From Psoroptes ovis (lineage: Eukaryota > Arthropoda > Arachnida > Sarcoptiformes > Psoroptidae): a stretch of 64,000 bases of DNA. Below, one piece after another: positions 35,219 to 48,916 of this stretch. The notes under the pieces were generated by a model. It saw nothing but the letters and a program-made list of their open reading frames with translations, did no database searches and was not told the origin of the DNA. Within the stretch, counting starts at the first letter, position 1; every line of letters starts with the position of its first letter. Location: contig PQWQ01000002.1 in the NCBI GenBank assembly GCA_002943765.1, positions 1,922,001-1,986,000 on the forward strand. The letters are read 5' to 3'. The translations under genes were made by a program, and so were the position numbers.

Positions 35219-38200
35219 CGAAATCATATGTTTTCATATGGTGTATTAGTTTGAGTGTATGTGTAACCATTCATTTATTTATATTTTTGCTTTTTATGAA
35301 TTGATCATTCGATGATCATCCTCATCATCATCTAAAAAAAGATTGGTCATTACATATTATGATAAACTGACCATCATCATTATTATTATTATCATTATCA
35401 TCATTATTATTATCATTACAATTATCATTGTGAAAGGTACTCATGAATGATTTGCAATCTGTATTTAAGGTTTTTTTTCTTCATCTCTGAACGAGGATTG
35501 AAAAACAACATAATGTAATTATAATGTGGATGATAAATAATGAGTGAATTGAATGAGAAAAACAAAATCGCATAAATGACAAAGATGCAAAAACGAATCG
35601 AAAATTGATCGATAGATCAAAATGAAGGAGAGAAATGGCAAAAAACAAAATTTTGATGAAGACCAAGAGGCTAATAATAATATGGCATAATGATAAATTC
35701 AAATATAAAAATATAAAAACGAATCAATTGTGTGATCGTAGCTGTGTGCGTTTGGTAGGGTTTGAATACTTTCGATACACGCTACCAATACATTTATATC
35801 GAAGAGTAGATCAATTTTTTCTTTTTGTTTTTTCAAAAACAAATTCATGTTCATCAAAGCCATCCACTCCCACCTCCATCACCGCCACCATAGCTAGTCA
35901 ATGTAATTTAATGTATTTACAATGGAGAAACATGCACACACACATCGATTCATTCGGTTCAAGCATATTTAATCAAGAATAATAATGATAATTATAATTC
36001 ATTTGTATGGTTTTAGGTTGAATTTTGTCCAAAAATTCAAAATGTTGTAACGAAATTTTGAATTTTTCATTGGCATGATTCATTGTATGGATCATTTAAG
36101 GGAATGAAGCTGATGGATATTTAATAATTACATAATAATTATGTCTATTATTTGTTCATCATTGTTTGCTTCGTAAAGCAAAATAAAAGAAAAATTTGAT
36201 CAATAAATATGTTTGAACAAATAATAATAACAATAATGAAATGGAATGAAGAAAAAATGAATTAATTCATTTGATACATCAAACAATAGCCAATAGGCTG
36301 AATATAACTCGAGATGCCTAAACTATTTTTTAGCTGTTTGTTGCGCCATTTGTTGGCAGTTAATTTCACATACTTTCGATCATTTGCGTATATGCACAAT
36401 CGTTTTTGAATCTTTGAAATTTTTTGATTGACAGTAGGGGATTCTTACCCTTCCCTTTCCAATCTTTCTAATGTTGTAAGCATAATAACTTCATGTGAAT
36501 CATGACTATACGTTTTTCTCATATTAAAATTCGATATTGTTTTTAGATGTCAGTTTAGTGGTCCTCATCCTCATCATCATAATCATTTGACAAACAATGA
36601 ATAAAATAATCAGAGAAAATAAGGTTGTCGTTTGGTGTCTTTATGTGTCCAATGAACTGGACACATAGCCAGCAGCTGATTGAACAATGCATACAAACAA
36701 GCAAGCAGCAGCAAGCATTCAATTGAAACATGGCACACTCATACTCTGACACACACGACATAATCTAATGTTGAATACAACAAGGAAAACAAAACGAAAC
36801 AAATTCAAGTAATTAATCATCTTATTGCATGAATCAAAAAGAATTGGAACAACATAAATAAACGAAAATCATGTTTAGAGAAATGGGAAAAAACCACCAA
36901 AGAAATTTATTCATGCACAGAACTTGCTGTGTGATAAACACAACATTGAAACACACAAATGTCATATCTGATTCATTTTATAATTTGTTTAAATGTAGAA
37001 AACAGAGAAATTATTAAAAACAAATCAAATGAAATTTTTGGAAATGAATTTGAAATTTTCTATTAATTTTTCTCAAATTTATTCTGAAAAAAGAAACAAG
37101 AGAAATGTAAAAAAATGGAAATCATATGATCAATATACAAACATTAAATAATAACATCTAATGGAAACAAACATACACATTTATGTTGATAATCATAATC
37201 AAATTGATGGTTAATAATAATAATCAACTTGAAAGCAAGCAAAATGAATGAAAGTAATATTGAAATTATATGAGAATAAAAAATAATATTCTGATGATTA
37301 TGTTGTTGTTGCTGCTGTTTGTTTTTCTATACAAAATTCAATGTGCTCTGAATTATTCTAAAAAAATGGATGATGGATCATTTGGGCGTGTTTGAATGGT
37401 GTTAAACTGAACACCAGTGAAAAAAAAAATGAAAATTTTGCTTAAAATATAATCTTACATACACACATTTGAATGAATGGAAAAAATACATTTACTAAAT
37501 AATATAACAAATATTATATACGCTGCATTATTATTATTATGATGATGATGATGATTATTTGTAAATTTCTAAAACATTATTTTTCAATATTTGAAATATG
37601 ATTATTATTATTATTATTATTTTAATAAATATATTCGGAAGCATTTTTTGTTAAGTAAAAAGTAAATAAATTATTTCACATTTCAAATTATAATTTTTAT
37701 ATTTTTTCTCAAATAAAATTGGTTACCATTTGTGTGCTTGTGCTTTATGATTATTCTGATGATTATTATTAGTATTATTGATATTATGACCATCATTATA
37801 TCAAAAATAAAAATGATTCAAATTTATTTTTCAATAATTTCAAGCGTATGTTCACATAAGATGCTGATGCAGTTACGATTCAGTCTCTTTCTATGTAATT
37901 CTATTCAAAAATTTTTTTTTGCAGTTTTTTGTTCTTATTTCCCTCCGAAAATTTTTCTTTTTCATATTTATGATAAAATTACTACATTAAAATCAATGTG
38001 TAACATATATTTTAGCAAATGGTACATAGCCTTGAATTTGATTTTCATATAATTTCAATGTAAAAAATAAATAAACAAATATTTTTTTACTCTCGTAAAA
38101 AAGAATATCATCATTATATTACGGATACTATTTTGGGTTTAATTATACACAATCTGATATAATAATCAAGAATAAATAAATACAATGACAAAAAGAATAG

Positions 38201-41200
38201 AGGAGCTCCTATGATGATAATGGAAGGAAAGAAACAAAAAAATATTATGCTCTCGAAATTCATTCATTTATGCTTATTAGCATTATCAATATTAATATCA
38301 TTTATATTATTAGAATATTCGACAATCAAACAACAGATAGAGTAGCGAGAGGAAAAAAATCGATGATTTCAAGTTTCAATGATTGAAAAGCAAGAGCATA
38401 GAGATGATTATACATCAAGGGGAAAAAATTCCTAGGAACTTTTCTTTTCTCCTCTTCAAACATATATCGAATGGCTTTAGTTTCAGCTTCATACAAAAAT
38501 AGTTTACTGGTCAAGTGTTTTTTCTCTTTTGAACACCAACCATCATCGTGGACAGCAACAGCAGCAGCAACATCAGTAACATGGATACATATTAATAATT
38601 CAAATAATGTTTGATGGAATGCGTGTGTGTATGTGCTGGTGTATTGATGAATGAGTGGAAAATGTATCATATTCTCATTATTCTTATCGTTATTTTTCGA
38701 ATAGAAATATTAAATTACAATTAGTGATGAAATTATATAGAAATTTCATTTTTTCCATTCTTCAAATTCAAACAATTCATCATAATAATGTGAATAATGT
38801 ACAAGAATATCGCGAAAAACATTGGAAATTGAAAACGATGTGAAACGATTTTTTGTCTTTAAATTGAATCAAAACAGAATATCATTTATGCATGAGGAGA
38901 CCATACGTTTGCCAAATGCCAAATGTTTTCCTCCGAAATGTATGCATGAAAATTGAATTTTTCTCATTTTGGAATATCATTAGAATAATGAAAATTATGT
39001 TCTACATGAAAAGAAATGAATTCAAGAAATGGGAAGAAATGGAAATGAATGGAAAGAAAATGAATGAATGAAAAAATAAAGAATAAAAAATAAAGATCAA
39101 AATGCCATAGACAAGGAGCTTAACATCTTGTTTTTTTAGTGAATACAAACGACGAGCCAAATACACAAATACATGGACAAAGAACCAGAAACATTGCCAA
39201 AAGAATTGAAATGAAATATATTCAATTCAAATAAAATGAAAACCAAGCAAAGAATTTTCCGAAACACAGAAGAATAATAACGAAAAGTTAACGAATAATG
39301 AAAATACAAAAAAAATTCTGAAACGTAAAACAATAGAAAATAACGAAATGAAGAAAAAAAACGAATTCTTGCTTATCATTATTTTATTATGATTATTCTA
39401 TTTTTTTACATAGAATTACAATTTCATTATAAATACGAATATATAATGCGCATTAATACATTATTATCATCGACGAATATTGAATGAATTTTTTTTTCTT
39501 TCTTCATTCTTTACTCTCAATGAAATTGTGAATTGAAAATGCAGTAAAAGATTTGCAATTCAAAAACATGATCAAATTTTCTTTTTTCTTTCATTCATTT
39601 CTTTTTTCATATTCTTTGAATTTATATGCGTAAATATATTATGGAAATTGCATTTCATTTATTCTTATTTTTTTTTCTTTCTTTTTTCAAAGTCAAAATT
39701 TCGATACAAAACAATACACAAAACAGTATACAACGAAAATTCAACTAATCATTTCATGAAAAAAAAAGAGAAAGAAGAGAAAAATGATAATAATTTTTGA
39801 ATTAAAATAGACGACCAGAATAAAATATAAAAATATATACGATGGGATTTTGTGTTTTATATTATAATATAAAATGCTATGCAGTGAAGTTAACATATCA
39901 TTATCATTATTATTAGTGAATGCATTTGATTAAAATTTGGAGAGATGAATGAATGGAGACGAAAAAAAAATTGAAATTTGAATGTAAATGCGTCCCTGTG
40001 TGTGTGTGTGTATTTGTGAGTGTGCATGTGACATTAAGAATTCAAGTTTTTAACAATCCTGAATTTTGAATTTGGAGAATTTATTTGGAATTCATTTAGA
40101 ATTTATTCAGGATTTTTTTTTCTTTGAATCGCTGATCATGTAAAAGAGGAGAAATGAATGTTAATCTCTTTTTGGAGAATGAAAAAAAAAATGGAATGAA
40201 ATCGAAATTGTAAGTGAATATAAATCAAGAATTCAATTCATTTTCTTTTGTAAGAAAATGAAACTATTCACATACGAATGATTGAATGTATATTAATACA
40301 TGTGAATTTACAATTATTCAGCAATTTATATGAAAATTTTTCAAAGAAAAAGAAATTTTTCCTTTTTGAATCGAATTTCGATTCTAGATTTTTGTTTTTG
40401 ATTCATTTTTAATTAATGAATCAATGAAAGAATAATAATAATATATGAGTGAAAACATAAAGAATTCATAATGAATAATGAATTGAATAAAATAAAAATG
40501 GAAAAAAATTGGAATTGAATTAAGTTGAGGAATTTCGATTTTGTTATGTTTTGTTTCAATAATAATGAAGGTTATTTTGCTTTATTCGATATTGTTCATC
40601 ATCATACTTAATGGTTTATTTATTTTTTTTCTTTCAATTGAATATGAGAGAGAAAAATATGATGAAATTGAAAAATTTTACTTTCATCAGCAAACATTAT
40701 TCATTCATTCATTCATTTGTATACATAATTCATTCGGATACATACTACGCACACAATCATAATATACCGAAAGAATCTATTTTGAAAAATGAAAATTTCA
40801 AACAAACAAACAAAAATTCCATTGAATATGGTGTAAAACATTCATAAACTCATAAGCAAACATAGGAAAATGATTGGGAAAAAATGTTTTACGAAAAAAA
40901 TAAAATTCAATGAAATATTTTGAATTATAATTAATGATTTGTTTCTTTTGGTTCGGTTCGGTTTAAATAAACCCAAGATTGTGTGTACATGAATTCAAAT
41001 ATTCAATATTGAATATAGAAATTGAATAAATACACTCAAAAAATTTACAAAAAAAAAAATGAAAAAAAATGATCACCTACCGTTAAAAATATATGTATGT
41101 ATAACGGCCGCGAAAATGGAAATGTTTCATGTGATTAAACATAATTATTCGGATGTATTTTTATTATTCATTCTTCTATAATTCATATTATTTGAGTAAT

Positions 41201-44200
41201 CGATGATTTTTTTTAGTGTTTTTACAAATGTTTTTTTTCTTTTTAATCGTTGAGTGTATTATCAGTATTTTTTTTCTCTCACGAAAAACGTAAATATTCT
41301 CAAATTCTAATGTAAACAGTATGCTGTTGTTGTTGTTGTTGTTGTACATAAATTGTGGAGTAATTCTGAAACAAGAGAAAATAGAGGAGAAATTAATGAT
41401 GAAATTCATTGAAGAATTTTAAATTAAAGAGAAGAAATTTTCGGAACATTATTTCTTCTAATGAAACATTCATTTATTCTCGCCTTCATTGATTGTTCAT
41501 TGAAAATTTGTCTTGAAAATTTTGAAAACAAAAATTCTGATCCATTTTCAATTTTTTTTCGAAAATTTCCGTAAAAGCAACGACGAATTTCATAATTGGT
41601 AATTTTTATTTTGTGAAATTTTTTTCAACCCATTTCCATGTTTTAAAATTTTAGTCAGACAAATTTTTCCGACAAAAACAAACAAAAAACGAGTCTCATT
41701 AAAAATTCTTAAGAATTATTTCAGGAAAATTATCGGAAACGGAAGGTTTTTTCAGTAAATATTTTCATTAGTATTATCATTAAAATTATCATTATTGGAA
41801 AAATAAATATAGAAATGACATAATCGATTTAAATTTTCCATTTTCTCGAGAAAAAATTCTTAGAATTTTAAATGAAATTTCCCTTTTCTTCTTGAAAAAT
41901 AAAGAATTTTAAAATTGAAATTCATTTTTTTCAATTATCGAAGAATTGCGCACACATATTCTTTGAGAATTTATTCTTATTTCAATTTGAAAAAAATAAA
42001 GAATTTTATTTTAAAATTATTTCAATTTTGAATTGAATTTCAAATATCATATATACTGCGAAGCCTATTGCGATGGAAACATCCTCCCTCCTTGCAACTT
42101 CCAATGGAGAAAAAGGGACACACATAGAATTGTAGATGAAGAATATTTCTCCGAAAAAATTTCAAGAAAAATTCATTTTTTTCATACATAATCAATGAAT
42201 CAAAATTTTTTTTGATCATTGAAAAGGCAAATGGAAACAAATTTTATTATTATTATTGATAATAAAGAAATCAGTGATGATAAAATAGAAGAAGAGAAAA
42301 AATTCAATTTATCATTCCATTTTTTTATCAATTCTTTAGTGGCCGTTGGGCTTGAATAAAAAAAAATTCAATACTCAAAGAGAGAGGCAGACAAAAAATG
42401 GAAAATGAAAATCAAAATGATATAATTATGGAGAGAATTTCTTTCCTTCTTAACTCAAAAACATTAATTTTTCTTCAATCAATTGAAGAAAAATAATGAA
42501 ATGAAAAATTTTCAATTTTTTTCAATTTTGAATCAGAGAACCAAAGATGGGGCAGCCAAGAATATGAGAGGAAAAAACTTTATTATCATGGCTGAAAGAA
42601 CAATAAAAAGCAGAAGAAAAGGACACAGAGAGTAAGACAAAAAAAATTTAAAATTTTTCCATTGTAATTTGACAATTGTGTTTGTATGTAACAACATATA
42701 ACGAACTAACGACAGCATCTACCAGCCAACCAAACGAACCAAACAAATAACATTATTTCGCAATTCAATTCTTTGAATTCTTTTTCTTCTAGTTACAAAC
42801 AAACGAAATTCAAGTTTTTGTATTCTTTCATTCATGTTTTATTTCAATAGATTTGTGTGTATATTTTTGCGTTTCAAATGTTTCCAATTGCTTCAACGAA
42901 TTGGTATGACAACCAAAAATTGAAATGAAAATTGAAATTGAAATGAAATAAGAAAAGAAAAATTTTATTTTAAAATCAAAAAAGATTTTTTTTTTAATAA
43001 AAAGAATTTTTCTTGTAGAAAACAGAAAAATTCAAGAATAATAATACAAATAATAAGAAAAAAAATGAATTTAAGAAATGCTTCAATGATTGAATTAAAT
43101 TAAATTTTAGTTTTTTTTTTCAAATTTCAAATTTTTCATCTCGTTTCATTTCTTTCGAAAAATTGAATTTCAAAGCAATACAAATAGATGGGAGAAATGA
43201 TCATTGAATAGAAAGATGAATGAAAAGAATATTCTAAAGGACCACGGGAATTCATATATACAAGAATATTCTTGTTTTCAAGTAAAATTTCTTTTCCTTT
43301 TTGCTGAATAAATGAATGAATGAATGAATGCAGTGGATGCATGTGATGGACAGCGATGCATCAGATACACATGGTGACCAATTCGTTATTGGAGATTTTT
43401 GAGATTTCTACTGTGATTTCTAGTCATCATTTTCGAATCATAGAAATTTCTAAATTATAAGTTTAAATTTGAATTTCATTTCAAATTGAAATCATTTCGT
43501 TCGCTCTCATTCAATGATATTTAATGAAAATTTATTGCCATGTAAATATAATGCAGATATATTCAAATATTGAATTTGAAATGGCAAACGGCAAACAACA
43601 GTGGTGGTGCTGCCTCCTTTTTCCTGCATCGAGAAAAACGGCAAATTCATGCCGTCGAATTTGAATTTTTATTCATTTGGTTCCGTTATTTTGAATTTTA
43701 TTCACATTCATAATAATAAAAATATAAATAATTGCAAATTATATATGCGAATCGATGAAATATTGCTGTATGTGTGCGTGCGTGTGCATGTGTCTGTGTG
43801 TACGAACACAAATTGAAGCATTGGACATTCTCAAACTTTGAATTTTTTTTCTTTTTTCTTTGACCAAAATTATTCAATGATAATATTGAAACGAGGAAAA
43901 AGAAGAAAAAATACAACAGATATATAATGTGAATAATGTAATATTATTATTATTCTGATTCTTGTTTGAAATTTATTTATTTCCATTTTTTTGTGAATGC
44001 ATAATGACCACCACACACTAAGTTAAAATGGTGAAATGGTTTACTGAAATTCATTTCCATTCCATTCATTCATTCATTTTTGATTCTAATTTTGCATTTA
44101 CCACCACCACCACCACCATCACCATTACAGCCACGGCAACCAAAAACGGTATGCCATCATTCAATAATAATAATACGAATAATCGAAAAAATGTTATTAC

Positions 44201-47200
44201 CACTACTAATAGTAAGTTATATTCATTGAAATTCTGGAATTGAATTTTGAAACTGTGAATATTGAAGGAGAATTCGTTATTTTTTCTTCAATTCTCATTT
44301 CTTCATGGAATTATTATTATTTTTGATATATGCTAAACATAATCAGAATTATGGATGCAGAATTTTTTGATTTCACTGCAAAAAAAGGAAAATTCAATGA
44401 TTGCGAAAGAAAAAAAAAGTTGAAAATTATATATTCAATCGATAAAGTTCTTGAATAAGTTTTGCATTCACAAAAGAAAAAATTTTGTTCTTCATTGATT
44501 TTCTGAATAAATACAGAGATAGTCGAAAGAAATTAGAGAACGAATATTTCAATGAATGCTGACGTTTGGTGATGATGACAACCAGAATTTTCCCAATTTT
44601 CATTTTTATGCATCACTTTTTTCATTGAAAAGGCAGAAATTTGGAATAAAATTTTGGAAATATGAAAAAAATGAAAAGTTTCATAGATAGGGATGGGGAA
44701 AAAAATTTCAAAATAAAACTTTGTTTAATTTCTTTTTGTACATAATATTTTGATCCCTCGTTCTTCGTCCATCTCTACCGCTCTTGGATGTCCTTGTTTG
44801 GCCATGTTTGCATGTTGACATCTGAATATTATTAAAAACGACGAACGAACGAACAAACGAATGAATGAATGTTTGAATGAATATGAAGCATCGGACAAAC
44901 AGCAATCAACCAACCAAGCAACAACGACGACGTCAAATTTTGGTCGATGGATGTGTTTTGGCGAAAAATAAAAATGTGAAAATAATGAAAATGTTGATTT
45001 GATGCATGCACAACACACAGACTTTGGAATATATTATTATTATTCGTAAAAATGAAAATGAAATAAAATAAAATTCACAGTATGTTAAGATGTAGTAAAT
45101 GCATGCATGATGTTGATGTGTGTGTGTCTAAATTGAATATTATTATTCTGATTATTCTGTTTTTGCAGCAGCAACAGCCACACACACATACACAAACACA
45201 CAATTTTGAATTGACAAACTAGGAAGAATTGAAGAATAAAGAACGAACGAATGAATGAATGAATAAATGCCTGAAATGAATGCAATTTCGTAAGGAATGT
45301 AAGAAATGTGAATTAATGAATAGAATCTGTATTTGATAATACAGAATGGAAAATGAAAACTTTTTCGGGGCAAATTTCGAGAATATATTTTGTGTTGGGA
45401 AAAAGATTGGAAAATTGAAATTGAAATTAAGATTGAAATATTGAAGTGAATTTGATTTTGAGATTCAAATTGAAAATGCGAAAAAATTCAATTCAATTTC
45501 AATACAATTATTCATTTATATATTTCTTGTCAATTCTAAAATTTGAAAAATGGAAAAATGAAAAAAATTTCGATTCATTGAATTCAAATAATGATAATTG
45601 TATGAACCAGGATAATAATGAACGATTTGATAATAGTAAAAGCAATAATAATAATGAACACTGAAATGACAATAACATACATGGACGGACACACACCGAG
45701 ATATTCTTTGGGCAAATTTTCATTTTATTTTTCAGAATATTTCATAAAAATTCTTCATTATTTTGGCCAGAGTTTTCGAATACATTTGTATGTATTCAAA
45801 GAACATTATCTCATAGAAGTAATGATCAAAATTGAATTGAATAAATGCATAATAATCAAGTTTTGCATGTTTTTGTGGCTTTTTTCAAACGGTATTCAAA
45901 CATTTTGGTATTTTTTAGTCATTATTATCATCATCATTATTTTCAATTTCAAATGTCATAAACTACAAGCAGTGAAAATGATTGGGGAAATGATGCGTTT
46001 AATTAATTTTGGTGATTGATGCTTAAGCACTAAAATTATCATCGTCCAAATAATGGACTCCATGGCAAAATCCAATGACAAAATTCATAAAATTCCAATA
46101 AAATTTAAATTATTTACGAAATGAAAATCAATATTTGTAATAATAATAATGCAGAATCCTCAAAATGAGAGAAAGCTCAGAGAAATTTTATGAAATTCAA
46201 ATGATAATTTATTGGTTTTTATTTCATATATTTCAGTGAATCATTGATTCATTCATACATTCATTTATAATTTATTTCAATACATCAATTCAATTCCTAT
46301 TGCATTTTCCATTTCAAAGTTTCCTCTTTATTGCTATTCTTTGACTATTTTCAATAAATGCAATTCCCGTTTGGAATATTGAATTTTTTTACATTCAAAA
46401 ATTTAAAAAAAAACTTTCAAAATGTGGGCGTTGAAGATAAGAATTGAATTGAAAAAAATTCAATTCAATTGGAATTCATTTTTTTAAATTTTAAAATTTT
46501 AAAATCGAATAAATCCGCCCAATGAATCGATCGAAATTTACTTGGATTCGTGAATTTCAATAAGCAAATTGAAATATACAATTCAATGAAGATTCAATGG
46601 TAGCAGCATTTGGTAGAATTGGACAAAACTTTTTTGATTTCAAACTGATATATTTTAAATTTTAAATTTTTGAATTCAAACAAATTCAGAATCGAATTCA
46701 AATATGGGAGAAATGTACGATACCCTAATGTATAATATATACAAAAATATTTAAATGCAAATACGCATGTTTTAAATTTTGTTATTTTTTTCAATATTTT
46801 CAAATGATATACAGTTTTTATTTTTTTAGTGGTGATGCTAAAATTCAAAAGAAAAAATTCTAATAAAACTTACGCAAATTCAAAATTCTACATTCATTCA
46901 CATTTTGAATGGATGAAGCTCTGGATTCAAATAAATTTTACATTTGAAATGAATTCCGAAAAAAATTTAAAATTTTTCTTTCTAAACATTTTAAGCATCC
47001 TCCCTCCCTGTATTAATATTCTGCAGTATTAATATTATTCTTATTATTACTATTATCATTATCGTTATTATTATTATTATGATTATTGGATGGAATTTTT
47101 TATTTTTATTTATTTATTTTTTATGAAATTTTAAAACCTATAAGCATTTCTTTAAAGCGAAAAATAATGATAGAACTGAAAAATTGAAGAAAATTATTGA

Positions 47201-48883
47201 AATTTTTCAAAATTTGAAATTTCAAAATATTTTAAAAACTGAAATTTTCTAACAAAATATCGGGATATCATCTAGGAACTAATACAACAAAAAATCTGTA
47301 CACAACAACAACAACAAATGCACTCATGAACATTAATATTTACATGGAAAATATACATTCGTATTCACTTGCAATAAATTATTAAAATTAAAAATTCTCA
47401 TTAGAAATAAATGAGGTAAATTTAAAGGGCAAAAACTGAAGAAAAAATGAAAATGAAGATTTTATTTCATTTTTAATTGAAGAATTCTGAAGGATTCTGA
47501 GTAAGGAAAAATTCTTTGAATTCGTTATTTTCATTTCAAAATTTCGATGTTTTTTTCTTCAAGTCAATCATTCATTAGACCTTGTTGTTCAATTCATCTA
47601 TTTTTCATAGAAAATAAAAAAAAATTTATGAAAACAAAAACTTGTTTCAAAAACAAACTTATTATGATTTAAAATTTAAGATAAAGAATCAGATAAATGA
47701 AAAAAAATATTATACGAACAAACAAACAAACAAACAAGCAAATAAACAGTGAACATGCAAAAACAAATGGCCAAACAATGTTTCGAAAAAGTAAAATAAT
47801 GTAAAGCAATTGCTCATTATTTTTGCAGAGTACGGAGAATTTTTATCCATTTTTTTCAAAAATTTCATTTCAAAACTAATTTAAAATTTTATATTTCATT
47901 CCATTTCTTTTTTTTTGGCCAAAGAATTAGAAAAATGAATTGGGAAATTGAATGAAATATATTTTTCATTATTATCATTATTACTATTATTACTTTTGGT
48001 TTGATAAAATAAAATGAAAAAATAAATAAATATTATAAACGCAAAAATGGTTTAAGGAAGCAGAAAATGAATCAACTTGTGCACCAAGAGAGAGAGAGAT
48101 GCTTAACGCAATGAGTATACAACGCTGTATGCGTAAGCAAGTATATACGAATGTAAACGAATAATATATGTGTGTTGAGAAGCACAGCACAACAGACAAA
48201 AACAAAGCGATTGGATTTTGAATTAGGAAAAATTTTCATTTTAAGAATTTGAAAATTTGAAATGGAAAAATTTTGAAATAAAAAATACTATTCTGCAAAT
48301 GTAAAATGTGAAATGAAATGAAAAATTTATTCCCCATTTATTTTTCATTTTTTATTTGCAAAGTTTAAATCTTATTATTATTATCATTATTATTACTTAG
48401 CAATGACCAGTAGAGTGGTAGTAAGGCAACTGTATTTTTTATGAAAATAAATAAATAAATATTGAAAAAATAAATAAAATAATAGCTGGACATTTATTTA
48501 TTTATTTATTTATATTTGTATTTATTTATTTTCATTTCAATTTATTTCCATTTTAAATTTTGAATTTAAAATGGAAAAAATAAGAAAATTCTTCGTTTTT
48601 TCTTTTTTTATAAAATTTTGGAAAATTTAACAGAATTTCTTATTGTTCGATGATGATGGTGGTGATCGAGGGGTGGACAATCTCTATGTGCATGTGCTTG
48701 TATGTGTTTCAAATTTGTTTCAAAATACATACACATTTTTTGATAATATTTTCCATCATCATCATCATCATCAAATGACAAACATCATTATCACAATGTA
48801 TGAACAATGGCGATATGAACAAAATTTTTTTTCAAAAAAAATTTTCCCTCGATGGGAAATGCAAAGGGGATTCATGATTTGAG

Positions 48884-48916
48884 CCAACAAAACTGATGAC
48901 GGTCAGTTTTGTTTGG
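48884..48916. repeat. Hairpin-forming inverted repeat
   Basis: CCAACAAAACTGA, a TGACGG loop, then TCAGTTTTGTTTGG: 13 pairs with one bulged base. It sits in a slightly GC-richer patch (48640-48950). Confidence 0.6.

Larger units (their letters stand above)
33961..48883. other. Gene-free A+T-rich stretch
   Basis: No supported gene in about 15 kb. Recognisable content: a minisatellite-like repeat (34652-34696), (GT)14 at 35191-35218, ATT tracts near 35377-35420, GTT repeats near 41326-41345 and an ACC tract near 44101-44118. The 12-mer CATCCTCCCTCC occurs at 42080-42091 and 46996-47007, and a small ACGGCA/TGCCGT stem at 43638-43655. The longest open frames (35635-35982 plus, 37732-38052 plus, 38326-38670 minus, 45618-46019 plus) show no recognisable domain and have codon content like the surrounding DNA. 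Confidence 0.35.

Noticed and set aside
35635..35982. 115-codon plus-strand frame with a Ser/Thr/Pro-rich end
   Set aside because: No homology or signal recognised; mixed low-complexity content.
38326..38670. 114-codon minus-strand frame
   Set aside because: No recognised motif, no splice context; length is compatible with chance in this composition.
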